Shown: in pieces, positions 1 to 14,773 of the stretch
How positions within the stretch are numbered: the first letter of the stretch is position 1
Layout: each line of letters begins with the position of its first letter
Source: Glandiceps talaboti
Lineage: Eukaryota; Hemichordata; Enteropneusta; Spengelidae
NCBI RefSeq assembly: GCF_964340395.1
Contig: NC_135550.1
Span: 22,870,676 to 22,934,675 of the forward strand
Direction of reading: 5' to 3'
DNA: 64,000 nucleotides
Program-made: the position numbers and the translations under genes
The notes under the pieces: generated by a model
Database searches by the model: none
What the model was told of the DNA's origin: nothing
What the model saw: only the letters and a program-made list of their open reading frames with translations

Positions 1-1230
1 GTAATATCTACAAATGCGCTGATATCAAAGAAGCAAAAAATAAATACAATACCGTTCTGTTACCAATGACACAACACAAAAAACCAACCAAGATCCCCCC
101 TCCAAGTTAATTAGATGTAAATATGAATCTCTCAAATACGTAAACAAGGACAAGGACTTGTATTGTTTTCACATTTATTGAGTGTTTGAATTTAATCTTC
201 AGATTTGAAGTTACGTGTCCAAGGGTGTTCTCTGCCTATAGGGCATTTCATCAAAGAATTTCATAAACCAATAACGAACCCTGCTAACAAGGTTAGCTTG
301 CCTATTGATGTTGTTTGAAAAGCGATTTAAAATTGCTGTGAGAGGACGAAAAGGGAGGTGTTTGTCCACGAAGAATTGCCAAATTTCAACAAAAGGACCT
401 CGCATTCACGTGTCAATACATTGCAAACTGCATCTAGAAATTGGTTGGGTCTGATTGTGTACGCTTGAATTTACCGTGACATGACCTAATTGAATACCGT
501 ACTAGTATATAGCGGTACATTGGTGAAAAGACACCATGACGGCACACGTAGTACAGTAGAGTTCGTCATCACTCTGTCGATGTCGCGTCAGAAAGAGAGT
601 AAAAAGCGATTAATAACCTCCCTGCAGCTACAGGTAAGTTATATTCCAAGATTAATATTTTATCCCTAGCCACCTAAAAAGCTTCCAATGAGAGTATCCG
701 ACGCGTTGTTTAGATGTTTTAATGAGTTTTTTTTGTCTATCAACACAAAGCCTTTGCCGTACCCTGTGGAGATTATACCAAATAACAACCCGTACGGTTG
801 CCGTGTTTCCAAAACTCCAATTAACTACATATTCTTGTTTGAAGTGCTCGTGAAAGATAAAGGATTCCATTTTAGCACAAGCGTGGCAGACTAGCCTGTC
901 AACACGTCCTAGGTAACGTTGTTTCAAATTACTTGTGTATGCCAACAAAATTTACACTGTTTTATTCATTCAAGTTATTGCACTTTTACGCCTATAATTT
1001 AGTGACCAGTCTATTTTAGATTCAAAGTAGAAACGAGGTGACAATAAAACAACGTTAACACGACTCCTAGCCTCAGTATTGGCGACATATTCATAACATG
1101 GCGCTCTTTCGGTAAAGTCAACATATTATGACGATGTTACATCATTTACACCAAGGAATAGCATGTTTTCATGATCAATAAAAAGGAGACTAAATTTATA
1201 TCAACAAACCGACACAACTTCCATAAGCCG

Positions 1231-1289
1231 TTTTGTTTGTTTGTTTGTTTGTTTGTTTGTTTGTTTGTTTGTTTGTTTGTTTGTTTGTT
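1231..1289. repeat. (TTTG)n microsatellite
   Basis: About 15 uninterrupted TTTG units, read directly from the sequence. Confidence 0.97.
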
Positions 1290-2354
1290 ATTTATTGACT
1301 TTTTTGAGCAACGGTCAAGTTCTACACTTCTTTACTTGGGTTTTTATTTCAGAGTACCATTGAGATAACCATTATGTACAGTTCGACAAGATGTATGTGT
1401 AATTAACTGACTCAGTATTTATGACCACTATTCAACTGATTACTGTCAATTAAGGCTTTCACGTAGCTTTGATCGTGACAGCTTAAATACAATTTATATC
1501 TGAAATACATTCTACGCCCTTCGATTCAATTCATTCCCGATTGAGACCAAATTAGACAGGTGTGATTCAATGCAACTCGGTGAATTTTTTGGGGGGGAGA
1601 ACTAGATTCAATTACATCCCTTTTTGGAAAACAAATCTTTTGTGGGTATGTCAAAAAATTCAATTAAAATCTCTGTCTGAAAACACTTAACTTCCAAATA
1701 TGTCACCTGATAAATAAAGAAATGAGAATACTTCATTTGAAAGCAGTTTGTGTTTTATTCATTTGACTTTGAAAGCGTGATTATGTTTCACCAGAGGCAA
1801 TGGACATATTTCCTCTAAAGCCTCAGTAATTGAGTTTGCCATTGAATTCTAGTGATATGTTTTATCGTTTATTGTCAATTACATTAACGCTGTGTCCATT
1901 TCACCTTGACAGCCGAAGTCGCTATAAAAGTGTCTATGCATGCTAACTCGACTGTGGGAAAAAAACTACTGAATTAATAGATCAATACAAGGAGAGCACA
2001 CGAACAGTCGGGTTATTATTACCATACAATGTCAACATTGGTTACCTTGACAACCTATCCATGACATTGACCTTGCAAAAGTGCCGCTAATGGCCTTTAC
2101 TTTTGAACTTGTTAGCTAGCATTTACCACTTTAAGTTAAAAGTTCATTCTGGAAAATAAATACTTCTTATTTTGACGACTGTCTGTTTCTATGGACACAG
2201 ACCATTGTCTCAGCTGTACTTGGAAACAAGTAATAGCAATTAACTAATGTCATTAAATGAGATATTCCCAGTCAATTAAATAAATGATATATGCAAAGTG
2301 TTGTATATGGTTTAATTTTATCATTTTCGTCATATTCGCCGTTGTTCATGGTAT

Positions 2355-2407
<53 letters not shown>

Positions 2408-2475
2408 GTGATGGTGACGGTGGCGGTGGTGGTGGTGGTGGTGGTGGTGGTGGTGGTGGCGGCGGCGGCGGCGGT
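2355..2475. repeat. (GAT)n-(GGT)n-(GGC)n microsatellite
   Basis: A triplet repeat that changes stepwise from GAT to GGT to GGC within 120 bp. Poly-Asp/Gly, poly-Met/Val and poly-His ORFs across it are artefacts of the triplet repeat. Confidence 0.97.
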
Positions 2476-2573
2476 GATGATGGGGTTGATTGTGGGTGGT
2501 GGCTGTGGTGATTATGCCGGATAATGATGATGATGATGATGACAATACGGCAATGATGTCTAGGCTAAATCTC

Positions 2574-2799
<226 letters not shown>

Positions 2800-5691
2800 C
2801 CGTATCCAGTAAATTGAAACTACCCTACCCAGGGCAACTTTTAAATTTCGACTCATGTCAAGTGTCTTTCATCTCTACATGAAATTGGATATGCCCATCT
2901 CAGATATTTATTCTGAAACACGGTCTGTTCTTTATGATAGCCAATACAAAAGGTAAACAAATCAACTAAACGGGTGTAATTATACGCACATTGACCACTT
3001 TAATATTCAAAAATGAATATGACGTCATCCATGCATTTTTAAGACGTTGCCCATTACAAACAAAAGAATTGTAATTTGAATACATATTACAGGTACACAT
3101 GTATTTAAACTGGGGAAAAAATGTAAACAAAAAAAATCATTCAATGTGATAGTTCATGCCACCATTTTGCTTCGAAGAAGCAGGAGATGCCCCAAAGCAA
3201 CAAGCATATTAGATTTACATGTTTCCATTTGTATGTTTGTAGTGTATTCTAGTCACTCTAAGCCAAGAATGACAATTTAAGAGTTGTGTTTTATGGATGT
3301 ATTTCACTACGTTAAGAGAAATGAAAAACTATTTGATATATGCATAACGTTCAATTAATCAGCGAAATGGGCCATGAAATATTCTCAGTTGATTTATGAC
3401 AATCGACCAAGGAATATTTTATCAAGTTCTAGAAATAGACATAAAATGATAAAATGGTTCATACGTGTACTGTATGGGAATTGGTCTTACGTCATTACCA
3501 ACTATGAGATATAATTGAGAAATAAATTAAAACCCATCGCGAAATTTAAATTTATTTTAATTCATTTATTTATTTAACCAAGGTGGCATCACCTTAGTAT
3601 TATTATACATAGTACCAGATGTACCACCGATGAAAAAGAAAGCTAGTATCACACTCCGAGAGCTTGGGTCTGCTGTTTGTTTAGTTGTCGTGTTCTCTTG
3701 TAAACACTCCCGGATTGTTTGGGACAAGAGCTGGCGACAAATACACCCATTTTGTACATGTTGTTGTCCATGATGAGCTGGTGATAGTTCGGTGTATTGT
3801 TTGTATACCATTGTCATTTGACATTATCACGTATTTGGAACGTCTCCTTGATAGAACAAGCACCTTGTCCCTTAGGCTTTACCGCTCTATAGCAGTGCAA
3901 TATACAATGTCTTAAGAGATGAATGGGGAAGAAAAGAATACATTATATACGCCTTAGGGTGTGTCTTCTTTCTTTTTACGATCGATAGTAACCCCTTGAA
4001 CCTTCCATATAAAATGGTGAACACCAAAAGAGGCTTTGAAATGACTAAATAACCAAATTTGCGTCCTTGCTAAGGTCACAAACCATGGAATCACATTAAG
4101 ACGAATTGTTTTGGAAGTGACGTACATCTATATTTAGCGTTGTATTTGTTGCTATGAATTCGACTTTTCTTCTGTCTATAACTTGAGAATCTAATTATTC
4201 TGGGAATAATGATATTGTGAATACATCGCCAAATTACATAAATTAACGCATGAGCAATGCTGTCATTTCAGTTGAGGTGTTCAAACTTGACTACCCCACC
4301 TATACAATGAGTCTGCCGGTCCCCTGACTATAACGGACTGAACGGTAAAGATAGCGGTATTCCTCTCTATTGGCTATGTGTTTGTATTGGTGCATGTTTG
4401 AAGCGACACACCTGTGGCATTGTGACCTATAATATAGCGAACAAAACGAGAGATTTAAGGTGCATTATTACTTGGGTTTCGTTCCTGTATAGTGGCTATG
4501 TTTTATCGCATTGCTCGTTCCCTTCAGCTGGCTACTTGGTGGACTTTAATTGGGGCGGTATAATAGACGTATCATTGCTTCCCAGCAACTAGGAAGACTG
4601 TCAAATCCTAGCTAAGCATACGTAAATGTGTAGTTGAATGACTATTTCTTCATCATTTCCATTTTGTTCACAGAGACAGAAAACCCATTAGAACCGGCTA
4701 CACGTCAAACGGTCAGTTTTATACGTGTTGAAGATTAGTTTCCCAGGACTATGCAGGTATGAATTTTTTCAAAGGATTCCAACTTTTTATTAAAAGTGGC
4801 TTTAGAGATCTATGACACAGGTGGTGTTTAGTGTTTAGGAATGATCTTGAAAATTACCCCCGATATACTAGCTGTCACAACTGTTCACTCATTAGTCACG
4901 CAGGAATCGTACTTGCAGTGGCAACGACTACCAGACACTGCAGATACCGACCTCATATTGTGTAAGTGTCAACAACTTCTACTCTCACTACGGTTACACA
5001 AAGCAGAAGGTAATGAAACAGGAATATCAATCATCTAAAAGTCGTAAACAGTATTTTTGTGTGACCATACACCATTTGTATTAATATTATTCATTTTAAC
5101 AAAGAGTAAGTAATTCAAATTTTCCGTTGCTTATGTTGTATTCATTATGAACTGTGTGTTTGTACTTCAGATTGAGTCTTCTTTACCATATACAAACATT
5201 TGTGATTGTTTTTTCTAATAGTGTTTTATTCTTGGACACAACGGAAATCCACTACTCTTTTCAGCTTTAGATACCTAATAGAACAAACACCCCTCTAGTA
5301 TTTTTTTCATCACCCGGGGATTCGACCCAAATTATTTGTGTTTACAGATAAGATTCCAGTCGGATGTATACTGAACTTTCCTGCGTGGCTTCTATTTACG
5401 ATGCCGTACCACTGACATACTCGGCAAACATACTCTTTGTCCGTAATTGATTTCCGTGCACGTTTTCTCTTTCAGAGTTGCCCTCACAAGATCTGCGGCA
5501 ATAAGTCCAATGTGCACACGGTATGAGAAGTGAAGAAGAAGTAAGATTCACACCATCAGCAATTCATATTGCTGTATCTTAATTTGTGATATACCCAATC
5601 AACTGGTTATCAAATGTCCAAACGTTTACAGCTATACCTAGTGACTGCATCCAACAGAAATATTTCGGTGTATCGTTTTGCTAAGACCAGC

Positions 5692-6333
5692 ATGGCAGAA
5701 GGCGTCGGACGACCGAACAAGCCATCGAAGACGTCAAATGTGGGACCATCGGCCTATGACAAGGTCATCCGAAGGCACCGCAATAATGAACAAGTTCTTC
5801 AATTTATGAAATTCATTCGTGAACAGGAAACACAGCCTGTTGGCGTGAACAGTATTCAGCAAATGAAATATTTACAGAAACCGGCACCATTACCGAGCAT
5901 CAGATCAAACTATAGAAATGCACAAAGAAATGAAACCCGTTCTCCTGACAGCGAAGAGTCGGGGTATAACGGAATGAACGATTCCGACTCGGATTCAGAA
6001 CTTGAAATGTACAACAGAACGATTCCCAGCCCACCTAGATCTTATAGTCCCGACACGATGATGACAAATCATGTAATCGGGAAGGTGGCGAAATCTAATT
6101 CTTACAGACATTCGTATCATGGATGCCCGGTGCCTAGTGAAAGTAAAATGAGAGGCGGAACTAAACAAAATGGCAGAAATGTTGCCAATAGCATGAATCA
6201 ATTACCACCAATAGACAGAGCTGGTCTGCCTAGCAGACCATCAGCTCCAGCACCATCATTTACACCACCATTACCCGATGCCTTGGATTATTTCGTGCCA
6301 GAAGAACCGATTGATTACATTGACCCCGAATAA
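5692..6333 (+). CDS. Unrecognised 213-aa protein, Ser/Asp- and Pro-rich
   Basis: I do not recognise this protein. The open frame begins at 5614, but the ATG at 5692 is preferred because it has a good Kozak context (A at -3, G at +4), while the first ATG does not. Possible splice acceptors (AACAG near 5656, GCTAAG near 5685) also suggest that the upstream part of the frame is untranslated or intronic. The N-terminal third is basic and partly helical (SAYDKVIRRHRNNEQVLQFM). The middle is a Ser/Asp/Glu patch (NDSDSDSELEMY). The C-terminus is Pro-rich and ends in acidic repeats with Tyr (DALDYF, EEPIDYIDPE). There is no signal peptide or membrane segment. Right after the stop, TTG|GTGAGT resembles a donor, so a 3' UTR intron is possible. 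The composition suggests a disordered cytosolic or nuclear protein. Confidence 0.6.
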   Translation: MAEGVGRPNKPSKTSNVGPSAYDKVIRRHRNNEQVLQFMKFIREQETQPVGVNSIQQMKYLQKPAPLPSIRSNYRNAQRNETRSPDSEESGYNGMNDSDSDSELEMYNRTIPSPPRSYSPDTMMTNHVIGKVAKSNSYRHSYHGCPVPSESKMRGGTKQNGRNVANSMNQLPPIDRAGLPSRPSAPAPSFTPPLPDALDYFVPEEPIDYIDPE

Positions 6334-8245
6334 TTGGTGAGTATATTTAAGTATATTTGAGCCCAGTTATTATTATAACTCAACCTTAAGTTTTCCTCAC
6401 TGATATTATATGTATATATGCTATATAAAAACCATTACTTTTTTTCCGAATTACATGCTATTTTTCCTTTTGAATTTAACGTTGACCGTGATACAGTGAA
6501 CCATGACAATCTCACGGTCTGTACTATTGACAAAACACAGCGAATGTTGACTATCAACACTTAATGTTTTAACATGAAACAAACATCTTTGTTATTTTAC
6601 CAAACGTACGTAAGTTCTCCATTTATACAAACTTCAAATGGGATTTGGGAGGCAAAAATGTCCATATTGTCATCATCGAATGACTTGTTTGAGTTGGTCG
6701 GTGGATTACCGGTTACTATTGGTTTTTACCAACATTGTTCAATTGACCTTAGGTCAATGAAACTAGAAGTTGCGCTGCAACTTTTATCCGGTACGTATTA
6801 CATTTGTACACGGATCTTTGACGCTTTAGTATTTTGTGGTCCGTAGTAACCGCACGTGTGAAAATTGACAATTATTTCTGTATAATTTGAACGAAAAAAT
6901 TGAACGAGTACTCGTTCAGCGCAGAGATTATTCCATTAACACGACATTCATGTTTAGTTCAGAGATTTGTCGTGTTTTGCTATCCCCAATTCTATAGCTA
7001 TACAAATAGTAAGCTATAGTAAACTCATGTCAATTCTCTGTACTGCACAGACTAGACATATTTGCCGCCATGATGTGTACCTGTAATGACATAAGTCTAC
7101 TGAAACACTAGCTTAAAAACACATTTCAATATAAAAGTTCGTATTTTCTTAGTATTTCTGTTTTCCTTCATTTGTTTCCAAAGGTTCTTTTTTGTTGCCT
7201 TTCTTCGTAGGGTGGACGTGCACGTGGCTGGCTGTTGTGTGTGCCGGTCTGGTAGACCCATGGTTAGAAATGGTTCCTTTATGTGAAAAGTGAATGCTTC
7301 TGTGCCTACCAATGGAGTAATCACTGATTGTGTGAAGTGTGCCACCTCAACGGTTTGTTTGCTTGACGTCTTCTGAAGGCAAAAACCCAACCTTATAATG
7401 ACTAATGTTTGCTGACAAAATTCTTCAGATTTAACGCGAAATTCGTCGTTTGCAAAACGTGACGTTGCTTTCTTTGTAGCTGAAAATTAAATATGTGCCA
7501 CACTGGCAGCTTACATGCGGTTCGTGGTCGTTGAGTTCACATCACCGAGGACACAGTTAACAACTTGGTCCAAAATGTAATCTATAACAATGTCAAGAGA
7601 ACCCCTTCATGGTAACCTGTTTTGACGATGGCTGAGTGGGTAAAGATCAGTAGCTAGGTGGGTTTGATATGATAGATCTCTTATCAAAGATACCAATTTT
7701 TATCTACATACCAACTCAGTAATCGAACTCTTTCAAACAATATAACACCAAACTTGGTGACCTACGTTGAACAGCTTGCTAAGATACATGTGTGTTTTGT
7801 GGAGGCAAGATCCAAGATAGATCTCGTTAGGCACCAGTTTGTCTCGACACCACTATGACCCTATCTGGACTCGATACATGGACCATGCTATCAACATTTG
7901 GAAACATTTATTACTATACAAATACTTCTTATCAAACACATCTCCAATAATTTAGCTCAAAGGTCTGCAAAAAATCAATGTTTATTGGGGGTCTGTCAAA
8001 TAGCGTACTCAGGAGTGAGTACGGGCAAACAACACATGACAACTCATCAACGTTATAGTTTGTCGTTTGGATACTAGAAAAAATTCTACGAATATTAGTA
8101 TGATCCAATTAGTTTGTGGGGGTTTCAGGTCATGCTACATTAGGGCACTATGGAGAGAATCTCTCCTTTTTTGGCCAGCTCGGCTTGCCAGTATGAAGAG
8201 TTCAAAAGACAATTAAAAGAGGAACATACTCATTGAAGCAGTACT

Positions 8246-8248
<3 letters not shown>

Positions 8249-8321
<73 letters not shown>

Positions 8322-8367
8322 TATGTGTATACATATATACATACACACACGCACGCACACACACACA

Positions 8368-8434
<67 letters not shown>
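8249..8434. repeat. (AT)n-(CA)n-(AT)n compound microsatellite
   Basis: An AT block, an AC/ACGC block and a second AT block, nearly symmetrical over about 185 bp. ORFs on both strands are poly-Tyr/Ile or poly-His/Thr artefacts. Confidence 0.97.
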
Positions 8435-8438
<4 letters not shown>

Positions 8439-11343
8439 CTAAGTTATAAGTAGTAGAAAGATCAAATGTGTATGATGTATTTATGTAGTTATTTTATGTG
8501 TATTAGATTGATACAGCTTTGTACCGTTTGCCTTCGACATACTAGTTATTTTACAGCGAGTTCAAACTAAAAGCTCTGAAGTAGTGTATACTGCCTTTAG
8601 TTTAGGTACATATCACAACATAACATTGTCATGACAACGGTTACCTCTTATCGGATGACGTCACATTTAGCGGATGTTTGTATGGCTCTAAAGATAGAAT
8701 ACATTTCTTTGAATTCGTTTACATTCTTTCTCAGATAAATTCTCTATAAAAAGCTATTCTACATGTTCCTAACCATCACTTTAGTATTTCATTAATGGTT
8801 GTATCGTATCTGAAACTGTATCACTGTGTTTGCTATACATTGTTCAGAGTTCATTTTGAGCCAACTCAGACTCTTGACAGAAAATATAGCTGTGTTTATA
8901 CAATATGTTGATGATCTAAATATCTCAGGCCCCCAGGCCTTCATACCCGAAGGATCCTTTGACATAGATTCCAAGGTCGTCGACCAACACAATGAAAAAT
9001 CGGTCACAAAATTTAACAGCTCGCCAAAGCAAACCATGGGGTTTAACATTAAAAACGGCTTGTGACCCAAGGTCAAATTATAGTTACAAGACACTGGTGT
9101 GAGTATGCCTTTGAAGGTTGGTGAATGGATAAAAGGATAAGCTAATGAAAATATCACACATATCATGAAATGAAAGTAGTAAAATTCACGATTGTGCTAC
9201 AACTTAAAAATACTATAGATACACAGCCATCTTTGCCAGGTGCACTTCAGCACTCCTAACCAACTGGTATATTTTGATAAATTGCTAACTTATCTAACTG
9301 GATAGGTTTGTTGTAAACTTGACCTCGTAGAGATATTGATTGATATATTGATGTAGTTTGATTATTCTTTATGTACACTTTTGCAGTACAACCTTGAATT
9401 CTTATCGATTTACATTACTTCAATAGAAGTTCACCCATTTCGATAATTGACACTTAGTGTTCCATCGCATCGAATCGTCTCTTCTACAGTAAGGTTCGGT
9501 TATATGTAACTGTATAGACAGTTACCGCTATTCTTTACAGTGTGACAGCTGGTAACAAAGGCCTCCAAAGAGGTCTGCTTTCCAGATAAAGGAAAAAACA
9601 CACATCAATCTTCGAGGTTATCTTTTCTTAGATATCAGAATCACAAACACACACACCATATTGTAGGATAATATTTTGGCCTATCAATATTAATTACCCC
9701 AAGCACTTCACGTTTGACGTTGAGAGTTCGTGATGAAATACAGTTGTTGGAGCTCCTCCAATAAAAGTGGCAGATACTTTCATACAGTAGCCATAATATA
9801 CTTCTTAACAAAACATTTACTCTTTCCAAGATGGATTGAAAGTAATGGTGCTTGTCAATTGATTTGGCGGTAGGCCAGGAATGGAAGCCACATATATTAT
9901 TCTCTCCTAGGTAAGCTGACTAAGTCTCTGTCGTAGAGGGGGATCTTTTAACAATCACATTGTATATTTGCAACAGTGGCTAAATCTGCCACAAAATGCA
10001 CCAAAGTGTCATTTTCCAAACTGCTCCTTTGCATAAAAGGTTGTTTTACATAAATAACTGAAGTGCATTCTTTTGAGCAATACATGGCTGTAACATTGTT
10101 TTCCCATATCGCTTCAAATCTGAGTCGGTAGTCGAGCACCAACTTGAAATTATAAGTTTTACAAAGTCTGTAATGTTACTGTGTTTTTAATTACCTTTAT
10201 TCAAAATTGAAATATTTGACGTCATTCTGATCATCACTAAAACACCTTACGTCATGTCTAGCAACTGGTACAATTCTCAGAGTCATCAGGAATTTACACC
10301 ATGATCAGATAATAAAATGACAATATCACCAAATTTCTTTGGTAGTAATAAATTCGAAAAACGCCACACTCTTAGTTAATTTTCAATAACTTTTAGCGTA
10401 TATTGTGTATTCTTAATATTGATTTATGTATATTTCAATGAAAATATTTAATTCATATTTTGTGTTCATATCATCGTAGTTGTTTGCTGGATCTATATCT
10501 TTTTCGTTATTTTTGTTCTTCTTTTCGACAAACTTACAATGGTATGTTTGTTGAAGCACGTGCTATTGTCAATATGAACACTAGTACCTATCAGTATCCT
10601 ACAATTTGCAATTTATTGACAACAAATAAATGGTCCTTATCTCGCTCAGGAATGTTTACACATGGGCATCAAGTCAGTGTACACAGTACAACGAACGACC
10701 AGTAGACGGGTAATTCAATTAATTAATTGGAATGATTAAACCGTCAGTGAAGGTCTGGTGTATATCTCAACGGGTAAAAACAATACGGACGAATAGTGAC
10801 AATTTACAAGTACAGGGTATTGCACAATTATGAACAAATATCCCAATGCACGAAAAGGAAGTTTATCAATGGAAAGTACCCTACTCCCACACCCACCCAC
10901 CGAATTTCGGTTTTTATGGCAATTCCTTGAAATCTTCAGTAATTATAAGGGGGGAGGGGTAACATTTTACAACTCGGTTCTCTTGAGGGGGGAAGATATT
11001 TTCAGAGAATAAAGAATTGGGGCGGGTCACGTGTAACTTTGACCCATTGCATTGCCTAAATTTACATTATATTTATAACATTGGCATTCCATCGCTGCTG
11101 CCGCTGCTTCATCCCACTGCTGTCACATAGCATCACTATCAATGTTGTACTTTAAACATATCAGTCCAATCGATTTTGACAACCATGCAATTGTTGGTTG
11201 CTGTGTGAGGAGAGAGGAGTGGGTCTCACAGGAGTGAAGGAGGAACATTGCAGTGAAATATTGAGGATAATGTGAGAGTATATGTTGACCTCGGTCCCGA
11301 CAATGTAGGTAGTGCGCTTGTCCAGTCTTAAAGATTTCTGGCC

Positions 11344-11386
11344 AGCTAGCCTTCGGGTCCACCAAACTAGCCTTCAGGTCCACCAA
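11344..11386. repeat. Two-copy 21 bp tandem repeat
   Basis: CTAGCCTTCGGGTCCACCAA is followed directly by the same unit with A for G at one position. Confidence 0.85.
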
Positions 11387-12461
11387 TTATATCCAAACAC
11401 GGGCATTACTTAATGCAGTGCCTTCACACAGATTCACTGTGGTTGTAGTAGTGGCAAATAGCCAACATGTATCAATGTGAACGGTGGGATCGAGTTATTG
11501 ATTCTAGGACTCGTGCTCTTTTTCACGTCTAACAGCATTTAAACCTATATGTTTGAAGTATTTGAACTGGGGGGGGGGTCTTGTTTTAGAGAAAGAAAAT
11601 TGAAGGCGAGCCAATTTTCAGTCAACGGAATCGCGGAGGGTCACATGTTAAGCAGCAGCTGAGACTGGGCTTGATCTCTCCCCCATGTGTGTTTCACCAA
11701 ACTGTAACAAAATTTACATCTACTGTAGCTTAGCTTGTTTTCAAATATACATATATAGTAAAAGATATTTATAAAAAAAATCCTCTTTTGACGGTCAGTT
11801 TATCGGTTTATCATAGTATATCATCTGAATATAGTGTTCTTCATAAACACATACGACCTTTTGCGTTGAATTGTGTCACGTGAGCAACTAAAACCCGTTA
11901 GTATCAATTGATAAAAGTTCAAATGAAGGGTTTGGGCCAAAGTCGAAGGTGTACGTCAACGGATATTGACACATAATTTGTCAACATGACGTTTAGACTT
12001 ATCGGAGGACGTTGACTGTCAGGTTGTTAAAACAAAAGACATTGATTTGAAACAATTGACGTAGATGGCGCTGTCAATATCGCTAGGAGAATGTGAAAGC
12101 CGCGAGAAGCTGTGATAGGCACGAGGACGCCCTACAGTCGATATAATATACTAAGCCTACCATATGTATTACACAGTATAGTTCTCTTCATCATCTTTTC
12201 TTTTTATGCGTTCTTTTTTTTCTTTCAAGATAGGCGGATCGACTGAAAGTTCGGATCATAGAGATTCCATTTTATATTGACGGCGTTTCGTGCATATGAA
12301 CGGGTGTATAAGCCGTCAAAATGCAGAACTTACAGTGTATCTGCTACTGGGAAAGAGCCATTTAATGGGGCAGAATTTGTCTTGTCATGTTTGACAATTT
12401 CGTTGACATCTTGATCATTCGAAAATGGAGATGAATAAATACGGGAAGGTTCAAAAGAAAA

Positions 12462-12465
<4 letters not shown>

Positions 12466-12509
<44 letters not shown>
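12466..12509. repeat. (AC)n microsatellite
   Basis: About 22 uninterrupted AC dinucleotides. Confidence 0.97.
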
Positions 12510-12510
<1 letters not shown>

Positions 12511-13261
12511 CTAGTAATACTGGTAGTATATCATATCCAGTTATCAAATGGCCACAGAATGAACTCAATATCGTTAACGTTTTATTTGAGCGATAAAATA
12601 TGTATTTATTGTCATTACAATTTCGATGTACATGTTATAATTACAAAATTGGATTTAATACAATCATTACATGAACACAAAATGTATAAAGGAGACGACT
12701 TAACAGAAACGGTCATTACCACATAGAATATGTACAGCGCGAAATTACAGCGTAGTATTGCGAAGTGACGTCATGACAATGAATAATGACGTATCCATAG
12801 TGTCGTTGCTAGGTTACTTAACACAACACAATGAAATCGTTTGGCGAAATATTAATTTAGATGATCAGCTCGAGAATTAATCAAATCCTTGGAATGGAAC
12901 AATGGAGCGAGGCAACAGTGTGTATTTCAAAATATTTAGCGTTGTCAGCGCATTTACCATACATATACATGCATATTTTTCCCCTTGTATATATCCTTTC
13001 GACCCGGTCAGGACAGTGCATTAAACCGAGTGTTACACACTCGCGTCACCTGTTGTCAAGCGCATTTTGTTAACGTAAATATGGTGAATATGTCAGCACT
13101 GAAATTGTTGTAATTTCCGATTTTGTAAACATGAGTCCACTGTCCCCACCATTTCAGGTAATTACTTTCTAAACCATGGGAAATAACAACAATATAACAT
13201 ATCAATTTAACTATGTTACGAGCACCCGTCTGACGATGTCAGAAAATGATTAAGGGGCAGA

Positions 13262-13274
13262 AGAGAGAGAGAGA

Positions 13275-13329
<55 letters not shown>

Positions 13330-13355
13330 ATGAGGAATGAGTGAGTGAGTGAGTA

Positions 13356-13430
<75 letters not shown>

Positions 13431-13431
13431 G
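13262..13431. repeat. (GA)n and (ACAG)n microsatellites
   Basis: A GA-rich tract at 13262-13325, a short GAGT run, then about 19 ACAG units to 13431. The composition resembles the TCTG/CT cluster at 2.57-2.80 kb on the opposite strand. Confidence 0.96.
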
Positions 13432-14773
13432 ACTTGCCCCTCTATATCATCCCTCCACCCCGGCATCGATAAAGTGTGCTACTTGCTATTGCATTAAACA
13501 GGAGACTATTATACAATTATATATTCAGTCTTGGCAAGGCCATTTTCACTACTGAAAGATAAACTAGTCTCTGATCAGTCGTTGATCGTTATACAGATGA
13601 CGCTAATTTATAGACTTCGGAATTACACAGTTTGACACTCTGAGATGACCCCGAGTGCGAGAATGACACTAAAGATATAAGAGTATGTTATCGCTTATCT
13701 AGGCCACAGGTTGACTAAAATACCGCAATGGGTTAAATAGCGTGAATATCTACAGAGCACAAAGTTAATGTTAAACACTAGTCCAAGACAAGATACAATA
13801 AAAAATATACTGGTACATATATGTACAAAGTCTACAAAACACGTTTAAAAGCTATAAGTTGGCAAGTCTATGGAGGAATGGACAAATATTCACACGACAT
13901 TATTTATGAAAGAAAGACAGTCACTGACGCCAAATAAAAACCGTACCACATGTCTACAACTCAGAGCTGATATTGCAAAAACTATGGAAACAAATATCCT
14001 GAGATGTCTGGATCACCCTGTTCAATTTGCCACAATGAAATAGAAATTACTACCGATCAATACGTAAATACCCGCCGTTTATTAAATATTGCGTTAGTGT
14101 AAATTAAATGGCACGTATAGTGAGTAAGTTTACTTGATAAAAAATAAATACACATTTAATGATTATAGCTTTTGTAACTACCAGCGCAATAAGTTATCTT
14201 CCTCTAAATTATCATAGGTTTTGCTGGAGTTTAGTATGTCATAAACGCTTAGAATCTAAAATTGTTATTAGTACTTTTAAAAGTTACAACTTTGTTTATG
14301 GAACAAAGTGATGTTTAGGGTTTAAGGTGGGTATATACATATACATAATACTGGTATAAACAGCCCTGAATTTGATTAATGGCAATTGCGAATGAATAAG
14401 TCTATTGTGGTGGCAGAAACAATCGACATTGGGGTGATTAAAAGGTTACAAAGGTCTGTCAGTCAATTCCAATACACACCTATTACTCTTTGCATCTCAT
14501 CACGAATTAAATTACATTTTTTATGTTCATACGTATCATTGCTAAGGCGTTAATTGGGTCATTGAATGTCAAGTTGGTTACAATATCCAAGTAATGAATC
14601 TCAATGTTAAAATTGTCAGGGAGATTAGAATGACATGGATGTTGTAAACATAAATTCGATGAAATTGTTCCATAACATCTGTGTCGTCGTTTTTTTAGAT
14701 ATGAAGGTATAAAATAAATAAATGGTTCAGATCTGCTGGTCGCAATGATTTTAATTAGAGCGACATGCTGGTA

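Larger units (their letters stand above)
6340..14770. other. Intergenic, microsatellite-rich, no supported gene
   Basis: No exon can be supported. Contents: an AT/CA/AT microsatellite at 8249-8434, (AC)n at 12466-12509, GA and ACAG tracts at 13262-13431, and a two-copy 21 bp direct repeat near 11344-11386. The 8826-9065 (+) frame is open with somewhat more balanced codons, but has no homology I recognise. Confidence 0.5.

Noticed and set aside
5310-5335. Minus-strand GGTCGAATCCCC resembling a tRNA box B
   Set aside because: One base short of consensus and no box A or cloverleaf upstream.
7623-7665. tRNA-like box A (TGGCTGAGTGGGT), possible tRNA-derived SINE
   Set aside because: The box B region is too degenerate and no second copy is visible in the window.
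8202-8453. Tyr/Ile and Cys/Val ORFs on both strands
   Set aside because: Products of the AT/CA compound microsatellite.
8826-9065. Possible coding exon reading SGPQAFIPEGSFDIDSK
   Set aside because: Composition is suggestive, but I find no convincing acceptor/donor pair in phase with other exons and no homology; left unannotated.
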